In this document: positions 26,612-36,145 of the stretch, one piece after another
Position numbering within the stretch: position 1 is the first letter of the stretch
How the letters are laid out: each line of letters opens with the position of its first letter
Assembly (NCBI RefSeq): GCF_000507845.1
Contig: NZ_KI669454.1
Location: 1,092,604 to 1,156,603 of the forward strand
Direction of reading: 5' to 3'
DNA from: Helicobacter macacae MIT 99-5501
Lineage (GTDB): Bacteria; Campylobacterota; Campylobacteria; Campylobacterales; Helicobacteraceae
Length of the DNA stretch: 64,000 nt
Notes under the pieces: generated by a model
The model's input: only the letters and a program-made list of their open reading frames with translations
Database searches by the model: none
What the model was told of the DNA's origin: nothing
Position numbers and translations under genes: made by a program

Positions 26612-27091
26612 TTATTTTGCCAAAGTCTTTGCAGCATTTTCTCCTACGCCTTTGTAGTGCTTGTTTTGAGGATTTTCAAAGTAGCCTTTTAGCTCATTTG
26701 GATTTAGTCTTTCTATTTTTTCTCTTTCGCGCTTATAGATAGCATCTTCATAAAACTGCACTTTAGATTCTAGTTTGTCAAGGGCGCGTTGGTATTCGTT
26801 GATGATTTTTAGGGTTTCATCGCGTTGTTTTTGGATTATGGCTAGCCTTGCTTCAAATGTAGATTCTCCCTTTAGGCACAAGTCTACATATTCTTTGATT
26901 TGCCCCACACTTAGCCCGCTTTGCCTAAGGCAATGCACCGTAGCTACCCAGCCCAAATCATTCTCGCTGAAGTAGCGTATATTGTTATCATCTCTTTGTA
27001 TAAACGGAAACAAGTTATTTTTCGCCCAAAATCGCAAAGTATGACTTGAAATGCCTGTCTTTTCCTCTACTTCTTTTATCGTGTATGCCAT
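26612..27091 (-). CDS. MerR-family transcriptional regulator
   Basis: 159 residues beginning with a MerR winged helix (AYTIKEVEEKTGISSHTLRFWAKNNLF), then the wing and a long dimerisation helix (about 75-125). The effector region has no cysteine cluster, so it is not a metal or SoxR-type sensor. I chose the ATG at 27091 because AAGGAG lies seven bases upstream. The frame is open to 27181, but that would place the start upstream of the likely -10 box. Its regulated genes are not evident; the next gene downstream is the aminotransferase. Confidence 0.88.
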   Translation of the reverse strand: MAYTIKEVEEKTGISSHTLRFWAKNNLFPFIQRDDNNIRYFSENDLGWVATVHCLRQSGLSVGQIKEYVDLCLKGESTFEARLAIIQKQRDETLKIINEYQRALDKLESKVQFYEDAIYKREREKIERLNPNELKGYFENPQNKHYKGVGENAAKTLAK

Positions 27092-27161
27092 TTTGCACTC
27101 CTTAGATTTATCTTGCTTCTTTGCGCTTTTGCGTGAAGCGATTATCAAGCATTGCGCGTGC

Positions 27162-27167
27162 ATTATA
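27162..27167 (-). promoter_or_regulatory. -10 box of the MerR-family gene
   Basis: TATAAT on the minus strand preceded by TGC (extended -10), about 70 bases upstream of the start codon at 27091. Confidence 0.55.
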
Positions 27168-27350
27168 GCAAAAATTTGCATTTAAATTTTCTATATTGTG
27201 AGGTTATAAGCGTGTAAGCAAAAAGCCTAAATTTAAGATTTTGGTGTAAATAAAAAAAGCGTGATTAAAAAATCTGATTAGTTAGGGTAAGCAAAGATTT
27301 TAATCGTAAGAATTTAACAGCATTATAGAAGTGTTGTGTTTTAGGCTATC

Positions 27351-27367
27351 GCAAAAAGCGTTTTTGC
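27351..27367. terminator. Palindrome GCAAAAA-GCG-TTTTTGC in the 384-bp gap between the MerR gene and sodC
   Basis: A 7-bp perfect inverted repeat with a 3-base loop, lying about 110 bases downstream of the sodC stop. It could terminate sodC. Otherwise the 27092-27475 gap holds only the MerR promoter and A/T-rich sequence, with no gene I can support. Confidence 0.35.
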
Positions 27368-27475
27368 ACCAAAAGCAATACTTTATAAGTAAAACACCTT
27401 TTTGTATTCGCTTAGAAATCATTTGTAGCAATTCGCGCAAGAAGCATTAAATAGTCTTGCGCGTAAGAAAAATTA

Positions 27476-28069
27476 TTATTGGATAACTCCGCAGGCTACT
27501 CTTGCTCCACCACCACCAAGAGGTGCGGGGTGGTCGCTGTGATTATCCCCGCCGAAGTGAATCATCAAAGCGCGATTTTTGATTTCGTTTATATTTTTGA
27601 TTTTGGGGGCAAGCACAGGCACATTCGCGCTACCATCTTTTTCTACAAACAATGAAGGTAAATCCCCTTTATGCCCCTCATTATCCCAAGGGAATGAATG
27701 TCTATTTGTTTTCTTTGGGTCCCAGTGTCCCCCCGCTTGCATACCTAGCCCTTTTTCATTGCTACCACAGTTTGGATTTTCGTGGATATGAAATCCGTGA
27801 AGCCCAGATTTTAGTCCCTTTAGATTTGGGAAAAATGCTACTCCATAAGGTGTTTGCACCGCTACGACTTCGCCTGCTTCTTTGTTGTTCTTGTTATCTA
27901 AAATCTCCATTTTAATAACTAAGTGATTTTTTGCACTTTTTGGGTCGAAGTTTTGTGTATTTTCTGCTAGGGAGATTGTAGATAGCGCGAAAATACAAGT
28001 AGCCAAAAATCCGATTTTGCCTTTTGCTCTGTGTGAGAGATTCTCTCTCATTTGCATTTCCTTTTGCAT
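27476..28069 (-). CDS. sodC: Secreted Cu/Zn superoxide dismutase
   Basis: Converts superoxide to peroxide and oxygen in the periplasm. After a signal peptide (core [16 protein letters not shown]) it shows the metal ligands [22 protein letters not shown] and [11 protein letters not shown], plus the disulfide cysteines in NPNC and VACGVIQ. The active-site Arg is in GGARVACG. Two starts are plausible: ATG at 28069 (AAAGGA five bases upstream) and ATG at 28051 (AAAAGGA seven bases upstream); either keeps the signal peptide. Not in an evident operon. Confidence 0.95.
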   Translation of the reverse strand: MQKEMQMRENLSHRAKGKIGFLATCIFALSTISLAENTQNFDPKSAKNHLVIKMEILDNKNNKEAGEVVAVQTPYGVAFFPNLKGLKSGLHGFHIHENPNCGSNEKGLGMQAGGHWDPKKTNRHSFPWDNEGHKGDLPSLFVEKDGSANVPVLAPKIKNINEIKNRALMIHFGGDNHSDHPAPLGGGGARVACGVIQ

Positions 28070-28246
28070 TTGTTTCCTTTATAGTTTGATATGTGCTTTA
28101 TAGACAAAGCAAGGAATTGTATAGGATTTGTATAAGATTTTGGTTACATTTTTGCAAAATCTAAAATCTTTTTCCTAAAAACTTTTGCTACACAGCTACA
28201 TATTTGGAAGCACCAAATTTGAAGTGCTTTTAAATAGATTCTAGGC

Positions 28247-28252
28247 TATAAT
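28247..28252 (+). promoter_or_regulatory. -10 box upstream of pncB
   Basis: TATAAT 58 bases upstream of the pncB ATG, in the gap between it and the divergent sodC. Confidence 0.5.
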
Positions 28253-28310
28253 ACACACCAATCTTAAAACTCCAACTACAATTTCTAAATATCGCACAAA
28301 GGCACTTTTA

Positions 28311-29909
28311 ATGCACGCCAAAAGCAATTCAAATAACACCAAATATGACACACAAAACCATTCCTTGCAAAGCCATTTTTCGCAAAGCCATTCTCCACAA
28401 GCCCACTTGCCACAAAGCCATTATGGCAAGACAATTTTTAGAGAGAAAAACTTAGCCTTGCTTTGTGATTTTTATGAATTTTTGATGAGCAATGGCTACT
28501 TAAAATCAAGCATAAAAGACACGATTTGCTACTTTGATGTGTTTTTTAGGCAAGTGCCTGATAATGGTGGCTTTGTCATCGCTAGTGGGCAAGATAGTAT
28601 TGTGGATTTTATCACCAACCTGCAATTTAGCTCGCAAGACTTAGAATTTTTGCGCGTGCAAAATCTTTTTAGCCCTGATTTTTTGGCATATTTAGCAGAA
28701 TTCAAATTTAGTGGGGATATTTATGGTGTGCGTGAAGGGGAAGTAGTTTTTGCAAACGAGCCGATTTTGACCGTGCGGGCAAAGGCTAGCGAAGCACAGA
28801 TTTTAGAGACTTTTATCCTCCTAGCACTAAACCACCAAAGCCTAATCGCCACCAAGACAAATCGCATAGTTCGCGCTGCCCAAACTCCTAGCACAAAAGA
28901 CACTAAAGACAAAAAAAGCAAGACACAAAATAGAGCGATACTAGAGTTTGGTTCACGCAGAGCACAAGGCATAGATGCCGCACTAAGTGGAGCTAGAGCG
29001 GCTTACATAGGAGGTGTGCAAGCCACTGCTTGCACGCTTGCAGGCAAAATCTATGGCATAAAAGTAGCAGGCACGATGGCTCACAGCTGGGTGCAGGCTT
29101 ATGATAGCGAGCTAGAAGCATTTAGAGAATATTGCAGGCTATATCCAAACAACGCGATTTTACTCATTGACACCTATGATAGCCTAAATAGTGGCATACA
29201 AAACGCAATAATCGCGCTAAAAGAGTTGCTACAAGCCACAAGTGGAAAGGCAAAAAATTATGGCATTAGGATTGATTCTGGCGATTTGTGTGCGCTATCA
29301 AAGAGATTAAGAGATATGCTTGATAGGGCAGGGCTAAATGAGGCAAAAATCGTAGCAAGCGGTGCGCTAGATGAGATAAGAATCAAGCAGATTTTGCAAA
29401 ATGGCGCGTGCATTGACGCATTTGGTGTAGGTGAGCGGCTAATCACTGCAAAAAGTGCCCCCGTGCTTGGCTGTGTGTATAAGCTCGTGGCAAAAGAGCA
29501 AAATGGCAAAATCACACCTACGATAAAAATAAGCGAGGAAGCAAGCAAAATAAGCCTGCCACATTATAAAAAACTCTATCGATTTTTTGACAAAAATAGT
29601 GGGGAAGCGGTATTTGACAAACTATATTTGCACGATGAAAATCTAAATGAGATTTTGGACGACAAAAACTATATGGCAAAAGAGCTACATATCCCATATT
29701 TTAAAAACGGCGTGCGAGTGTATGAAAAACCAAGCCTAGAGCAAATACGAGTGTATGCACAAAAAGAAGTATCAAAGCTAAATGAAAATCTAAAACAAAT
29801 AGATAATCCACAAGAAAATCAAACACCAATCCCAACTTATGAGGTAAGGCTAAGCCAAAATCTAAGCGCATTGCGAGAGCAACTGCTAGCAAAAGCACCA
29901 CAAAAATAA
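28311..29909 (+). CDS. pncB: Nicotinate phosphoribosyltransferase
   Basis: Joins nicotinate to PRPP to give nicotinate mononucleotide (Preiss-Handler NAD salvage). 532 residues; the N-terminus carries a His/Gln/Ser repeat (SQSHSPQAHLPQSHYGK) before the conserved LLCDFYEFLMSNGYL. The catalytic region includes FGSRRAQG, where the phosphoribosyl-binding His found in many relatives is not obvious, and GTMAHSWVQAYDSE with its conserved His. GIRIDSGDL and GVGERLI form the PRPP/phosphate sites. Its neighbour is a nicotinamide phosphoribosyltransferase, so two entries into NAD salvage sit together. Confidence 0.93.
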   Translation: MHAKSNSNNTKYDTQNHSLQSHFSQSHSPQAHLPQSHYGKTIFREKNLALLCDFYEFLMSNGYLKSSIKDTICYFDVFFRQVPDNGGFVIASGQDSIVDFITNLQFSSQDLEFLRVQNLFSPDFLAYLAEFKFSGDIYGVREGEVVFANEPILTVRAKASEAQILETFILLALNHQSLIATKTNRIVRAAQTPSTKDTKDKKSKTQNRAILEFGSRRAQGIDAALSGARAAYIGGVQATACTLAGKIYGIKVAGTMAHSWVQAYDSELEAFREYCRLYPNNAILLIDTYDSLNSGIQNAIIALKELLQATSGKAKNYGIRIDSGDLCALSKRLRDMLDRAGLNEAKIVASGALDEIRIKQILQNGACIDAFGVGERLITAKSAPVLGCVYKLVAKEQNGKITPTIKISEEASKISLPHYKKLYRFFDKNSGEAVFDKLYLHDENLNEILDDKNYMAKELHIPYFKNGVRVYEKPSLEQIRVYAQKEVSKLNENLKQIDNPQENQTPIPTYEVRLSQNLSALREQLLAKAPQK

Positions 29910-30153
29910 CCACTGCAAAAAACTACAAAGCAAAATCCACTACAAAAAAAATACACAAAAACCCTCGCAAAATACGCTTATAAGATTTTGCAAAACCTCA
30001 AAACCACTTGCAAAATCACTAAAATCTGCTACAATCCAAAACTTTTGTTTTATCACACTTTTGCGTTGCTATTTTGCTGATTTGAGCGCAAAAAAGCGCG
30101 AAAAGCACAATGCAAAAACACCAATATTTTTACGCTTTTTTAAGGACTTTGCA

Positions 30154-31593
30154 ATGACAAACAATCTAAAAAATCCACAATACCCCACGCTACTTTTTAT
30201 CGCTGATTGCTACAAATACACGCACGCGAGTATGTATCCACAGGGCTTAGAGTCTGTGTATAGCGTGCTTTATTGTCGCAATCCTAGACTTGATTTGAGC
30301 GCGCTAAATGGGCATATCGTAGCCTTTGGTATGCGCCAAGCAATCGCCAAGCTAAAAACGCTTTATGCAGAATTTAAAGCCGCTAGTGAGGCAAGCATAA
30401 AATCTGGGTTGGAGTTTTTATACAGCGATTTTATGAAGCTAGATAAATCCCAAGAATCCTACCATTTCCTCATTGATAAATGGCTTAGCCTGCCAAATGA
30501 GATTCCTATCCACTTCAAAGTCGTGCCTGAAGGGAGCTTTATCCCCTCGCACTCGCCCATCATCACGCTCCAATCAACCAAGCAGGAGCACTGCTGGTTT
30601 GTAAATTTCATAGAGACTTATTTAAATTCTCAAATTTGGAAATCCTGCCTTGTGGCGACAAACGCAGCGCGCTTTAAGCGCATAGAATACGACTGCTTGG
30701 GCTACTACCTTGATGAAAGCTACAATTTCCACGACTTCGCACAGCGCGGAATGAACGGCATAGAGGACTGCTACAACTCCTCTATGGGACATATTTTGTT
30801 TTTTAATGGCACGGATTCTATGATGGCACTAAAGCACCTCTATGATGAATACGGTGCGCAAGCAAACCTAGTTGGCTCAATCCCTGCAAGCGAGCATAGC
30901 GTAATGTGTCTAGGCGGGCAAAGTGGCGAGGTGGAGAGCTTTAAGCGCATTATGAGAGCTTTCCCCAAATCAATGGTGTCAATCGTGTCTGATACTTGGA
31001 ATCTTTGGGAGATTATCGAAGGGCTAAAGCACGATAAAGAGGCAAATGAGATGATACAAAATCGCGCATTTCCTATCGTGCTGCGTCCTGATTCTGGAGA
31101 CCCGTTTTTAATCCTCACAGGCGATGCAGGCTCAAGCGATGAGCGGGCGAGAAAAGGCGTGATAAGACTTGTTGATGAGTATTTCTCCCTAAGCAAAGTG
31201 CGCATAATCTATGGCGATGCTATCACGGTGGAGCGTGCAAGGGCGGTGTATGATTGGTGCAAAGACAATGGCTATAACCCAACGGAGTTTTTGTGCTTTG
31301 GGATTGGCAGCTATGCGTATAACTCGGGCATAAGAGATGATGTGGGCTTGGTAAGCAAGATGACTTGGGCACGGATAAATGGGGAAAACAAGCACCTTAT
31401 CAAATCCCCCATAACAGGGGGCGAGAAGCTCTCACTCTCTGGCAAAGTAGGCATAGATAGGCACACGCGCAAGACTAAGCAGTTTTTGGATAGCGATTTG
31501 GAAAATGACTTTTTAAGCGAGGATTTAAGCATTCCTAGTTTGGGGGATTTGCGCGGATTTGTCAAAGCGGAATTTTTACGTGTGCTTGGATAG
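30154..31593 (+). CDS. nadV: Nicotinamide phosphoribosyltransferase (NadV/NAMPT type)
   Basis: Makes NMN directly from nicotinamide and PRPP. 479 residues from the ATG at 30154 (AAGGA eight bases upstream); the longer open frame from 30061 lacks a ribosome site. NAMPT hallmarks include FIADCYKYTHASMYP, NFHDFAQRGMNGIED, GSIPASEHSVMC, VLRPDSGDP and the LIYGD-like RIIYGDAIT. The DFAQRG His/Phe segment fits the nicotinamide pocket. It follows pncB by 244 bases in the same direction. NAMPT genes occur patchily in bacteria and some phages, so transfer is possible, although codon use resembles the neighbours. Confidence 0.92.
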   Translation: MTNNLKNPQYPTLLFIADCYKYTHASMYPQGLESVYSVLYCRNPRLDLSALNGHIVAFGMRQAIAKLKTLYAEFKAASEASIKSGLEFLYSDFMKLDKSQESYHFLIDKWLSLPNEIPIHFKVVPEGSFIPSHSPIITLQSTKQEHCWFVNFIETYLNSQIWKSCLVATNAARFKRIEYDCLGYYLDESYNFHDFAQRGMNGIEDCYNSSMGHILFFNGTDSMMALKHLYDEYGAQANLVGSIPASEHSVMCLGGQSGEVESFKRIMRAFPKSMVSIVSDTWNLWEIIEGLKHDKEANEMIQNRAFPIVLRPDSGDPFLILTGDAGSSDERARKGVIRLVDEYFSLSKVRIIYGDAITVERARAVYDWCKDNGYNPTEFLCFGIGSYAYNSGIRDDVGLVSKMTWARINGENKHLIKSPITGGEKLSLSGKVGIDRHTRKTKQFLDSDLENDFLSEDLSIPSLGDLRGFVKAEFLRVLG

Positions 31594-31645
31594 TTTTTGC
31601 TCTTTTTTGCATTTAAGTGGCTTTGGATTTTTAGTTTTTTTTACA

Positions 31646-31981
31646 TTAGTTTATAGATTTATCTAGCCATTTTTGATATTTCTCACTCATAGATTCTATG
31701 GGCAAAGAAATAATTTGTGGTGTGTCATAAGAGTGGATTTTGCCGATAAAAAGGGCGATTGCTTCAAAGTGCTTTTTGTGCGTTTTTATTTGTAAGAGAT
31801 ATTCTCTTTCATTGCAGATTGCCCCTTGCCATTCATAAAGACTTGTGATTTTGCGGATTTGGATACAAGCACATAGTCGCTTTTTTAACAGGGATTTTGC
31901 GATTTTGTGCGCTTCTTTTTTTGTGGGTGTTGTTGTTTGGATAGCGATATATTTGGTGGTTTTAGGTGGCATTTGTGGCAT
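31646..31981 (-). CDS. cutA: CutA1-type divalent ion tolerance protein
   Basis: 111 residues of the trimeric CutA1 family, ferredoxin-like fold, linked to copper tolerance in E. coli though its molecular role is unsettled. Family segments: AIQTTTPTKKEAHKIAKSLL, RLCACIQI, YEWQG, EYLLQIKT and YDTPQIISLPI. AAAGGA precedes the ATG. The gene is convergent with nadV. Confidence 0.9.
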   Translation of the reverse strand: MPQMPPKTTKYIAIQTTTPTKKEAHKIAKSLLKKRLCACIQIRKITSLYEWQGAICNEREYLLQIKTHKKHFEAIALFIGKIHSYDTPQIISLPIESMSEKYQKWLDKSIN

Positions 31982-32184
31982 TGGTGTCCTTTATTTTAGT
32001 CTTGCATTTTATATCGTCATCGCACGCGCAAAAATATAAAAACTTTTTGCAAAAATTTTCACTTGATTTTTTAGCAATGCTTATAAAATATCGTAAAATA
32101 GCTTGCTTTCTCATTATGCTTCATATATTGATATAAGCGATTTTTAAGCGACTTAGGACTACAATATTTCAATTTTGTTAGTCG

Positions 32185-32211
32185 TTATCATTTTGTGTAT
32201 AAAAATGATAA
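32185..32211 (+). promoter_or_regulatory. NikR-like operator in front of the TonB-dependent receptor gene
   Basis: A perfect 10-bp inverted repeat (TTATCATTTT ... AAAATGATAA) with a 7-base spacer. Read as TATCA-N15-TGATA it fits the H. pylori NikR half-site pattern TRWYA-N15-TRWYA exactly. TATAAA inside it (32198-32203) could be the -10 box, so binding would block transcription. It lies 28 bases before the ATG. A Fur-type site is the alternative. Confidence 0.55.
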
Positions 32212-32239
32212 TGGCACAAGAAATAAAAGGAGCTTAAAA

Positions 32240-35140
32240 ATGGAGTTTGAAAAGCATTTCTACAAACAAAAAATTAGTGGATTTCGCGCTTCTTTCTTGC
32301 TAGCAAATTTTCTACTAGCATTATTTGCCAATCTCTCCCACGCACAGCAAAATCAACCCTCAAGCAACGCAGAAAAAATAAATAGCATTACGCCAGATAA
32401 TATCGGGGGGGGGGGGGGGGGCGATACTAGCCAAAATCAACCTCCAAACGACACAGATTCTAACGACAACCTAAAAGCAACTTCTCTAGGCAAAATCACA
32501 GCCTACGGACACAAAGACTCTTCCTCTACCTACTCATCAAGTGCGGGGACAATCTCACGCACTTTACTAGAATCAAACCCAAGTGGGAATGGCGATATAA
32601 CCTCAATCCTGCGCCTACTTCCAAATGTGCAGTTTGACAACTCTCAATTACGAAGCACTTCCCCCGGTGAAATCGACCCTGCAAACATTTCCATAAGTGG
32701 CGGGCTTTTTTGGCAAAATAATTTCCAACTTGATGGGTTTAATATGAACAACGACTTAGACCCGCACGGCAGCACCACAAACAACCAAACCTCCATACGC
32801 TCCACAGGCTCGCAAGGGTTAAACATTGACACAAGCCTTTTAGAATCCATAACCGTGCAAGATAGCAATGTAAGCGTGGCTTATGGTGGATTTAGCGGTG
32901 GGGTGGTAGAGGCAAATGTCCGCAGAGCACGCAAAGATAGTGGAGGTATCAAAGGCTGGCACGGCAATATCTCATATCAATTCACACAAGGCAATGCCGA
33001 CCCTCAAAAATTCTCACTCACCAAGTATCACTACGATGAGCGTGCAGAAAGCAATCTCTTTTTAAGCGCAGATGAACGCTACCAACCAGAATTTTTCAAA
33101 TACTCTATCAAATCAAGCCTAGAAGGGCATATCACTAAAGATTTAGGATTAGTAGCGAGCTTTACCACTACACAGAGCATTATCCCGCTAAGCTCATATC
33201 GCAATCTTGCCTCATATCGCTATGGTAATGACTTAGACAAAAAGCGTGAAAACAAACGCCAATCCTACAACTACTATCTAAAAGCACATTGGAATCCACG
33301 CGAAAATCTCACCCTAGAAGCAAATCTAGGCTATGCCCCGCAGTATAACACCTACTACAATGACGCCGCGGCAAATAGCTACTATGAAATACGAAGCGGA
33401 GGCTACCAAGCGGGACTAAAAGCGTTATGGCAGCTCCCAAAAGCTCTATGGACACAATCGCTAGGACTATCTTATGTAGAAAACTCACGCAAAAGCGATG
33501 CGAACTATTTTTATCAATGGTTTCGCAGTGTGGATAAAAATTTTGGTGGAATTTCTACGCTAGTGTTTGAGGGTGGGTTTGGCGATTTAGACCAAACCCA
33601 AGCTACCACCACTTACAAAAGTGATTTTAGCTTTGAGCCACTGCAAATCCACCGCCTAAGCAACAATATCCGCTTAGGCTTTGAAATCTCTCATCTCTAC
33701 ATTGGGCGCAATCGCCCAACCGACCATTATTGGATGCAGGGCAATCCTGAAAGAATGACTGCGGAGCAATCTTGCGGGGTGGATTCTCTAGGATATGATG
33801 GGCTTTGCTCTTCTTCGCCACTGCTCTTAAGCGGAAAACCTATGACAAGCGGGAGTGGTGCTGGCGGGCAATTTGCCACACAAATACGAATCAACAAAGC
33901 AAATAATTTTGTCTTTAATGGGCTAAGTTATGGAATCTACGCAGAAAATGATATGCAGTTAGATTTTGGCTTTATGGGGCTTCTTAACATTCGTCCGGGC
34001 TTGCGCTTTGATGGCGATAGCTATATGGGCAAGCACACTATTGCGCCGAGATTTTCGCTTAGCTACATTACACCTGCACCAAGAGAGTGGCAAACCAAAC
34101 TCACATTTGGGGCAAATCGCTACTATGGGCGCAATTTATTGAGCTTTTGGCTCTATGCACAGCAGAGCAAAAGCTGGGAAGTGTGGCGCAGGCAAATGTG
34201 TGGTGATAATAGTCAAGCAAATGGATATACTTGCGGTAGTGGCGCAAATAAGCCTAGCGATTGGAAGCGTAATAATGATTACAATCTAAGTAGTTTCTTT
34301 CACTTTGAAAAACTTCGCGTGCCTTATGATGATGAACTAATGGGCGGTATCACACAACAACTCGGAATCTTCGAGCTAAGCGCAAAGTATATTATGCGAT
34401 TTGGACGCGATGAAGTGATGAGGCAAGATACGGGGAATGCTCAAACGCGCAGTGATTCGTATTGGAACAATAACGGTAGCTCACAAAGCGACATAATAGC
34501 GGTAATGTTGCAAAACACACAGCCCATAAACACCTTTGGAATCGCTCATCACTATTTGTTTGCCTATGATGTTACGCAAGTAAAGCGCAGTTATAACATT
34601 TGGCTAAATACGCATAACGGCGTGGATAGAGATGATGATGAATATGCTAATAATGAGCTTATCTACTATGACGGAGCTCTCATACGCTACCGTGATAGAC
34701 CTGTGGAAAACTTCGCGCGACCATTTACCCTGCGACTTACCACCACACATAGCTTCAAAATCTCGCGCACAAAGTGGCTGTGGAACAACTTTTTCCGCTA
34801 TCGCGGTGGGTTTGATAGAATGATAAACACCGCGCAAACCATAAGCATAAATGGCACGAATTATCAGCGGTTTGACAAAATGCACTTCAAGGCAGCATTT
34901 AGCTGGGATATGCGACTAGGAATGGAAGTAGATGTCTATCGTGGCAAAAAAATGCGAAACATACTTTATGTCAATGTGGATATTTATAATGTGCTTAACA
35001 CACGCAATATGACAACGCTCCAAGCCATAGGCACAACCACCACTAATGGCGCGATAACTCCCGGGATTGCTTCTGCGGGAACATTTATGGTGTATGAAAT
35101 GGGACGACAGTTTTGGTTTCAAGTGGGATATAAATTTTAA
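32240..35140 (+). CDS. TonB-dependent outer-membrane receptor with an in-frame G17 tract
   Basis: 966 residues from the ATG at 32240 (AAAAGGAG upstream; the open frame from 32195 lies inside the operator). A signal peptide ends at SHA. Next come a Gly6 run encoded by seventeen G, the plug domain (ITSILRLLPNVQF, LDGFNMNND, VSVAYGGFSGGVVEANVRRA) and a large beta-barrel that ends in an aromatic residue (FWFQVGYKF). Such receptors import metal chelates, haem or cobalamin using TonB energy. The NikR-like operator suggests a nickel role, as for H. pylori FrpB4/FecA3; substrate not provable here. The tract is in the ON register. A small barrel gene follows 14 bases later. Confidence 0.88.
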   Translation: MEFEKHFYKQKISGFRASFLLANFLLALFANLSHAQQNQPSSNAEKINSITPDNIGGGGGGDTSQNQPPNDTDSNDNLKATSLGKITAYGHKDSSSTYSSSAGTISRTLLESNPSGNGDITSILRLLPNVQFDNSQLRSTSPGEIDPANISISGGLFWQNNFQLDGFNMNNDLDPHGSTTNNQTSIRSTGSQGLNIDTSLLESITVQDSNVSVAYGGFSGGVVEANVRRARKDSGGIKGWHGNISYQFTQGNADPQKFSLTKYHYDERAESNLFLSADERYQPEFFKYSIKSSLEGHITKDLGLVASFTTTQSIIPLSSYRNLASYRYGNDLDKKRENKRQSYNYYLKAHWNPRENLTLEANLGYAPQYNTYYNDAAANSYYEIRSGGYQAGLKALWQLPKALWTQSLGLSYVENSRKSDANYFYQWFRSVDKNFGGISTLVFEGGFGDLDQTQATTTYKSDFSFEPLQIHRLSNNIRLGFEISHLYIGRNRPTDHYWMQGNPERMTAEQSCGVDSLGYDGLCSSSPLLLSGKPMTSGSGAGGQFATQIRINKANNFVFNGLSYGIYAENDMQLDFGFMGLLNIRPGLRFDGDSYMGKHTIAPRFSLSYITPAPREWQTKLTFGANRYYGRNLLSFWLYAQQSKSWEVWRRQMCGDNSQANGYTCGSGANKPSDWKRNNDYNLSSFFHFEKLRVPYDDELMGGITQQLGIFELSAKYIMRFGRDEVMRQDTGNAQTRSDSYWNNNGSSQSDIIAVMLQNTQPINTFGIAHHYLFAYDVTQVKRSYNIWLNTHNGVDRDDDEYANNELIYYDGALIRYRDRPVENFARPFTLRLTTTHSFKISRTKWLWNNFFRYRGGFDRMINTAQTISINGTNYQRFDKMHFKAAFSWDMRLGMEVDVYRGKKMRNILYVNVDIYNVLNTRNMTTLQAIGTTTTNGAITPGIASAGTFMVYEMGRQFWFQVGYKF
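32405..32421 (+). repeat. G17 homopolymer tract inside the receptor gene
   Basis: Seventeen G in a row about 55 codons after the start. Insertion or loss of one or two bases would truncate the receptor just past its signal peptide, as expected for a contingency locus. The present length keeps the frame open. Confidence 0.9.
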
Positions 35141-35154
35141 AGGGGGGTTAGACA

Positions 35155-35976
35155 ATGAAAAGAGCAATCAAAGATTTATTTTTTGTGTGGTTTGTGATGA
35201 TTTCATCATTACAAGGGCTTAAATCAAGCGATTTATTTGAATCACCAAAATCCATAAATAGTGGCGAAGTAAGCGGATTTATACTAGGGCTTGGTGCGTC
35301 TTATGGCTCATTTGGATTTACACAATACAGCGAAACACAAACCACTATCGTAGACAATAAATCCACCGCACAAGGTGGCACTACTACAACTACTACCATA
35401 ACGCCACTATATTCTATCAGCGCAAATGGCTATGGCGCGGGCGGTGGAATTATCTTGGGCTATCAGGGGTTTTTAGAGCCTTTTAAGCAAGTGGTGCAGT
35501 TTGGAGTGCGTGTATATGGAGACTTAAACGCCACAAAAACGCACATAAAAAACGATGATAAAATTTATGCCCCCACAATGCTACGATATGGGCTAAATAT
35601 TGATATGATGATGAATTTTATCGTAGTGAAGCGTGTGTTTGGACTTGGGCTATTTGCAGGGGTGCGAATCGGTGGGATTTCGTATCTGGGCAAAGACATA
35701 GATAGTATTGACAGAGAACTGCGTGGGCTAAATAATGGCAATTTCCCAAAAAGCAGGTTTGATTTAGGCATAAATGTGGGGCTAAGAGCAAATATCGCTA
35801 GAAATAGTGGTGTTGAGTTTATTTTTGCTTTGCCTATGTTTGAGCTTGATTACAAAGCAAATAAAGAGCGTGTAGCTAAATCAAATGGACAAACTACAAC
35901 CACTACAAATCGCCTAAGGGGCGACTTCAAGGAGCGGTGGAGTGTGGGCTTGCGCTATATTTGGACATTTGATTAA
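35155..35976 (+). CDS. Helicobacter-type outer-membrane beta-barrel protein
   Basis: 273 residues: signal peptide, then alternating hydrophobic strands typical of small Helicobacter outer-membrane proteins, ending in an aromatic strand (WSVGLRYIWTFD). Two Thr-rich loops (GGTTTTTTITP and GQTTTTTNR) look surface exposed. It starts 14 bases after the receptor stop and its ribosome site is AAAGGGGGG, so the two are probably transcribed together. Function unknown. Confidence 0.75.
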   Translation: MKRAIKDLFFVWFVMISSLQGLKSSDLFESPKSINSGEVSGFILGLGASYGSFGFTQYSETQTTIVDNKSTAQGGTTTTTTITPLYSISANGYGAGGGIILGYQGFLEPFKQVVQFGVRVYGDLNATKTHIKNDDKIYAPTMLRYGLNIDMMMNFIVVKRVFGLGLFAGVRIGGISYLGKDIDSIDRELRGLNNGNFPKSRFDLGINVGLRANIARNSGVEFIFALPMFELDYKANKERVAKSNGQTTTTTNRLRGDFKERWSVGLRYIWTFD

Positions 35977-36103
35977 AAGCACAAATAAAGTGCGAGATTT
36001 TTTTTACACAAAAGATTTTCATAAAAAGTGTGTATAAATGTAATCTTTTGTGCTTTTTGCCAAATGAGAAAACTATCTTTTAATCGCAAATTTATCAAAA
36101 TAG

Positions 36104-36109
36104 CATAAT
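36104..36109 (+). promoter_or_regulatory. Likely -10 box of pta
   Basis: CATAAT in an A/T-rich stretch 36 bases before the pta ATG; one mismatch to the consensus. Confidence 0.35.
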
Positions 36110-36145
36110 ATTTAGTGTCTTAAATTTCCTAAAAAGAGGTGTAAA

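Noticed and set aside
30061..30153. Extended N-terminus of the nicotinamide phosphoribosyltransferase
   Set aside because: No ribosome site at 30061, and the ATG at 30154 has AAGGA and gives the family's usual start.
35141..35154. G6 run before the outer-membrane barrel gene as a tunable tract
   Set aside because: Six G are too few to expect frequent slippage; it is better read as part of the ribosome site.
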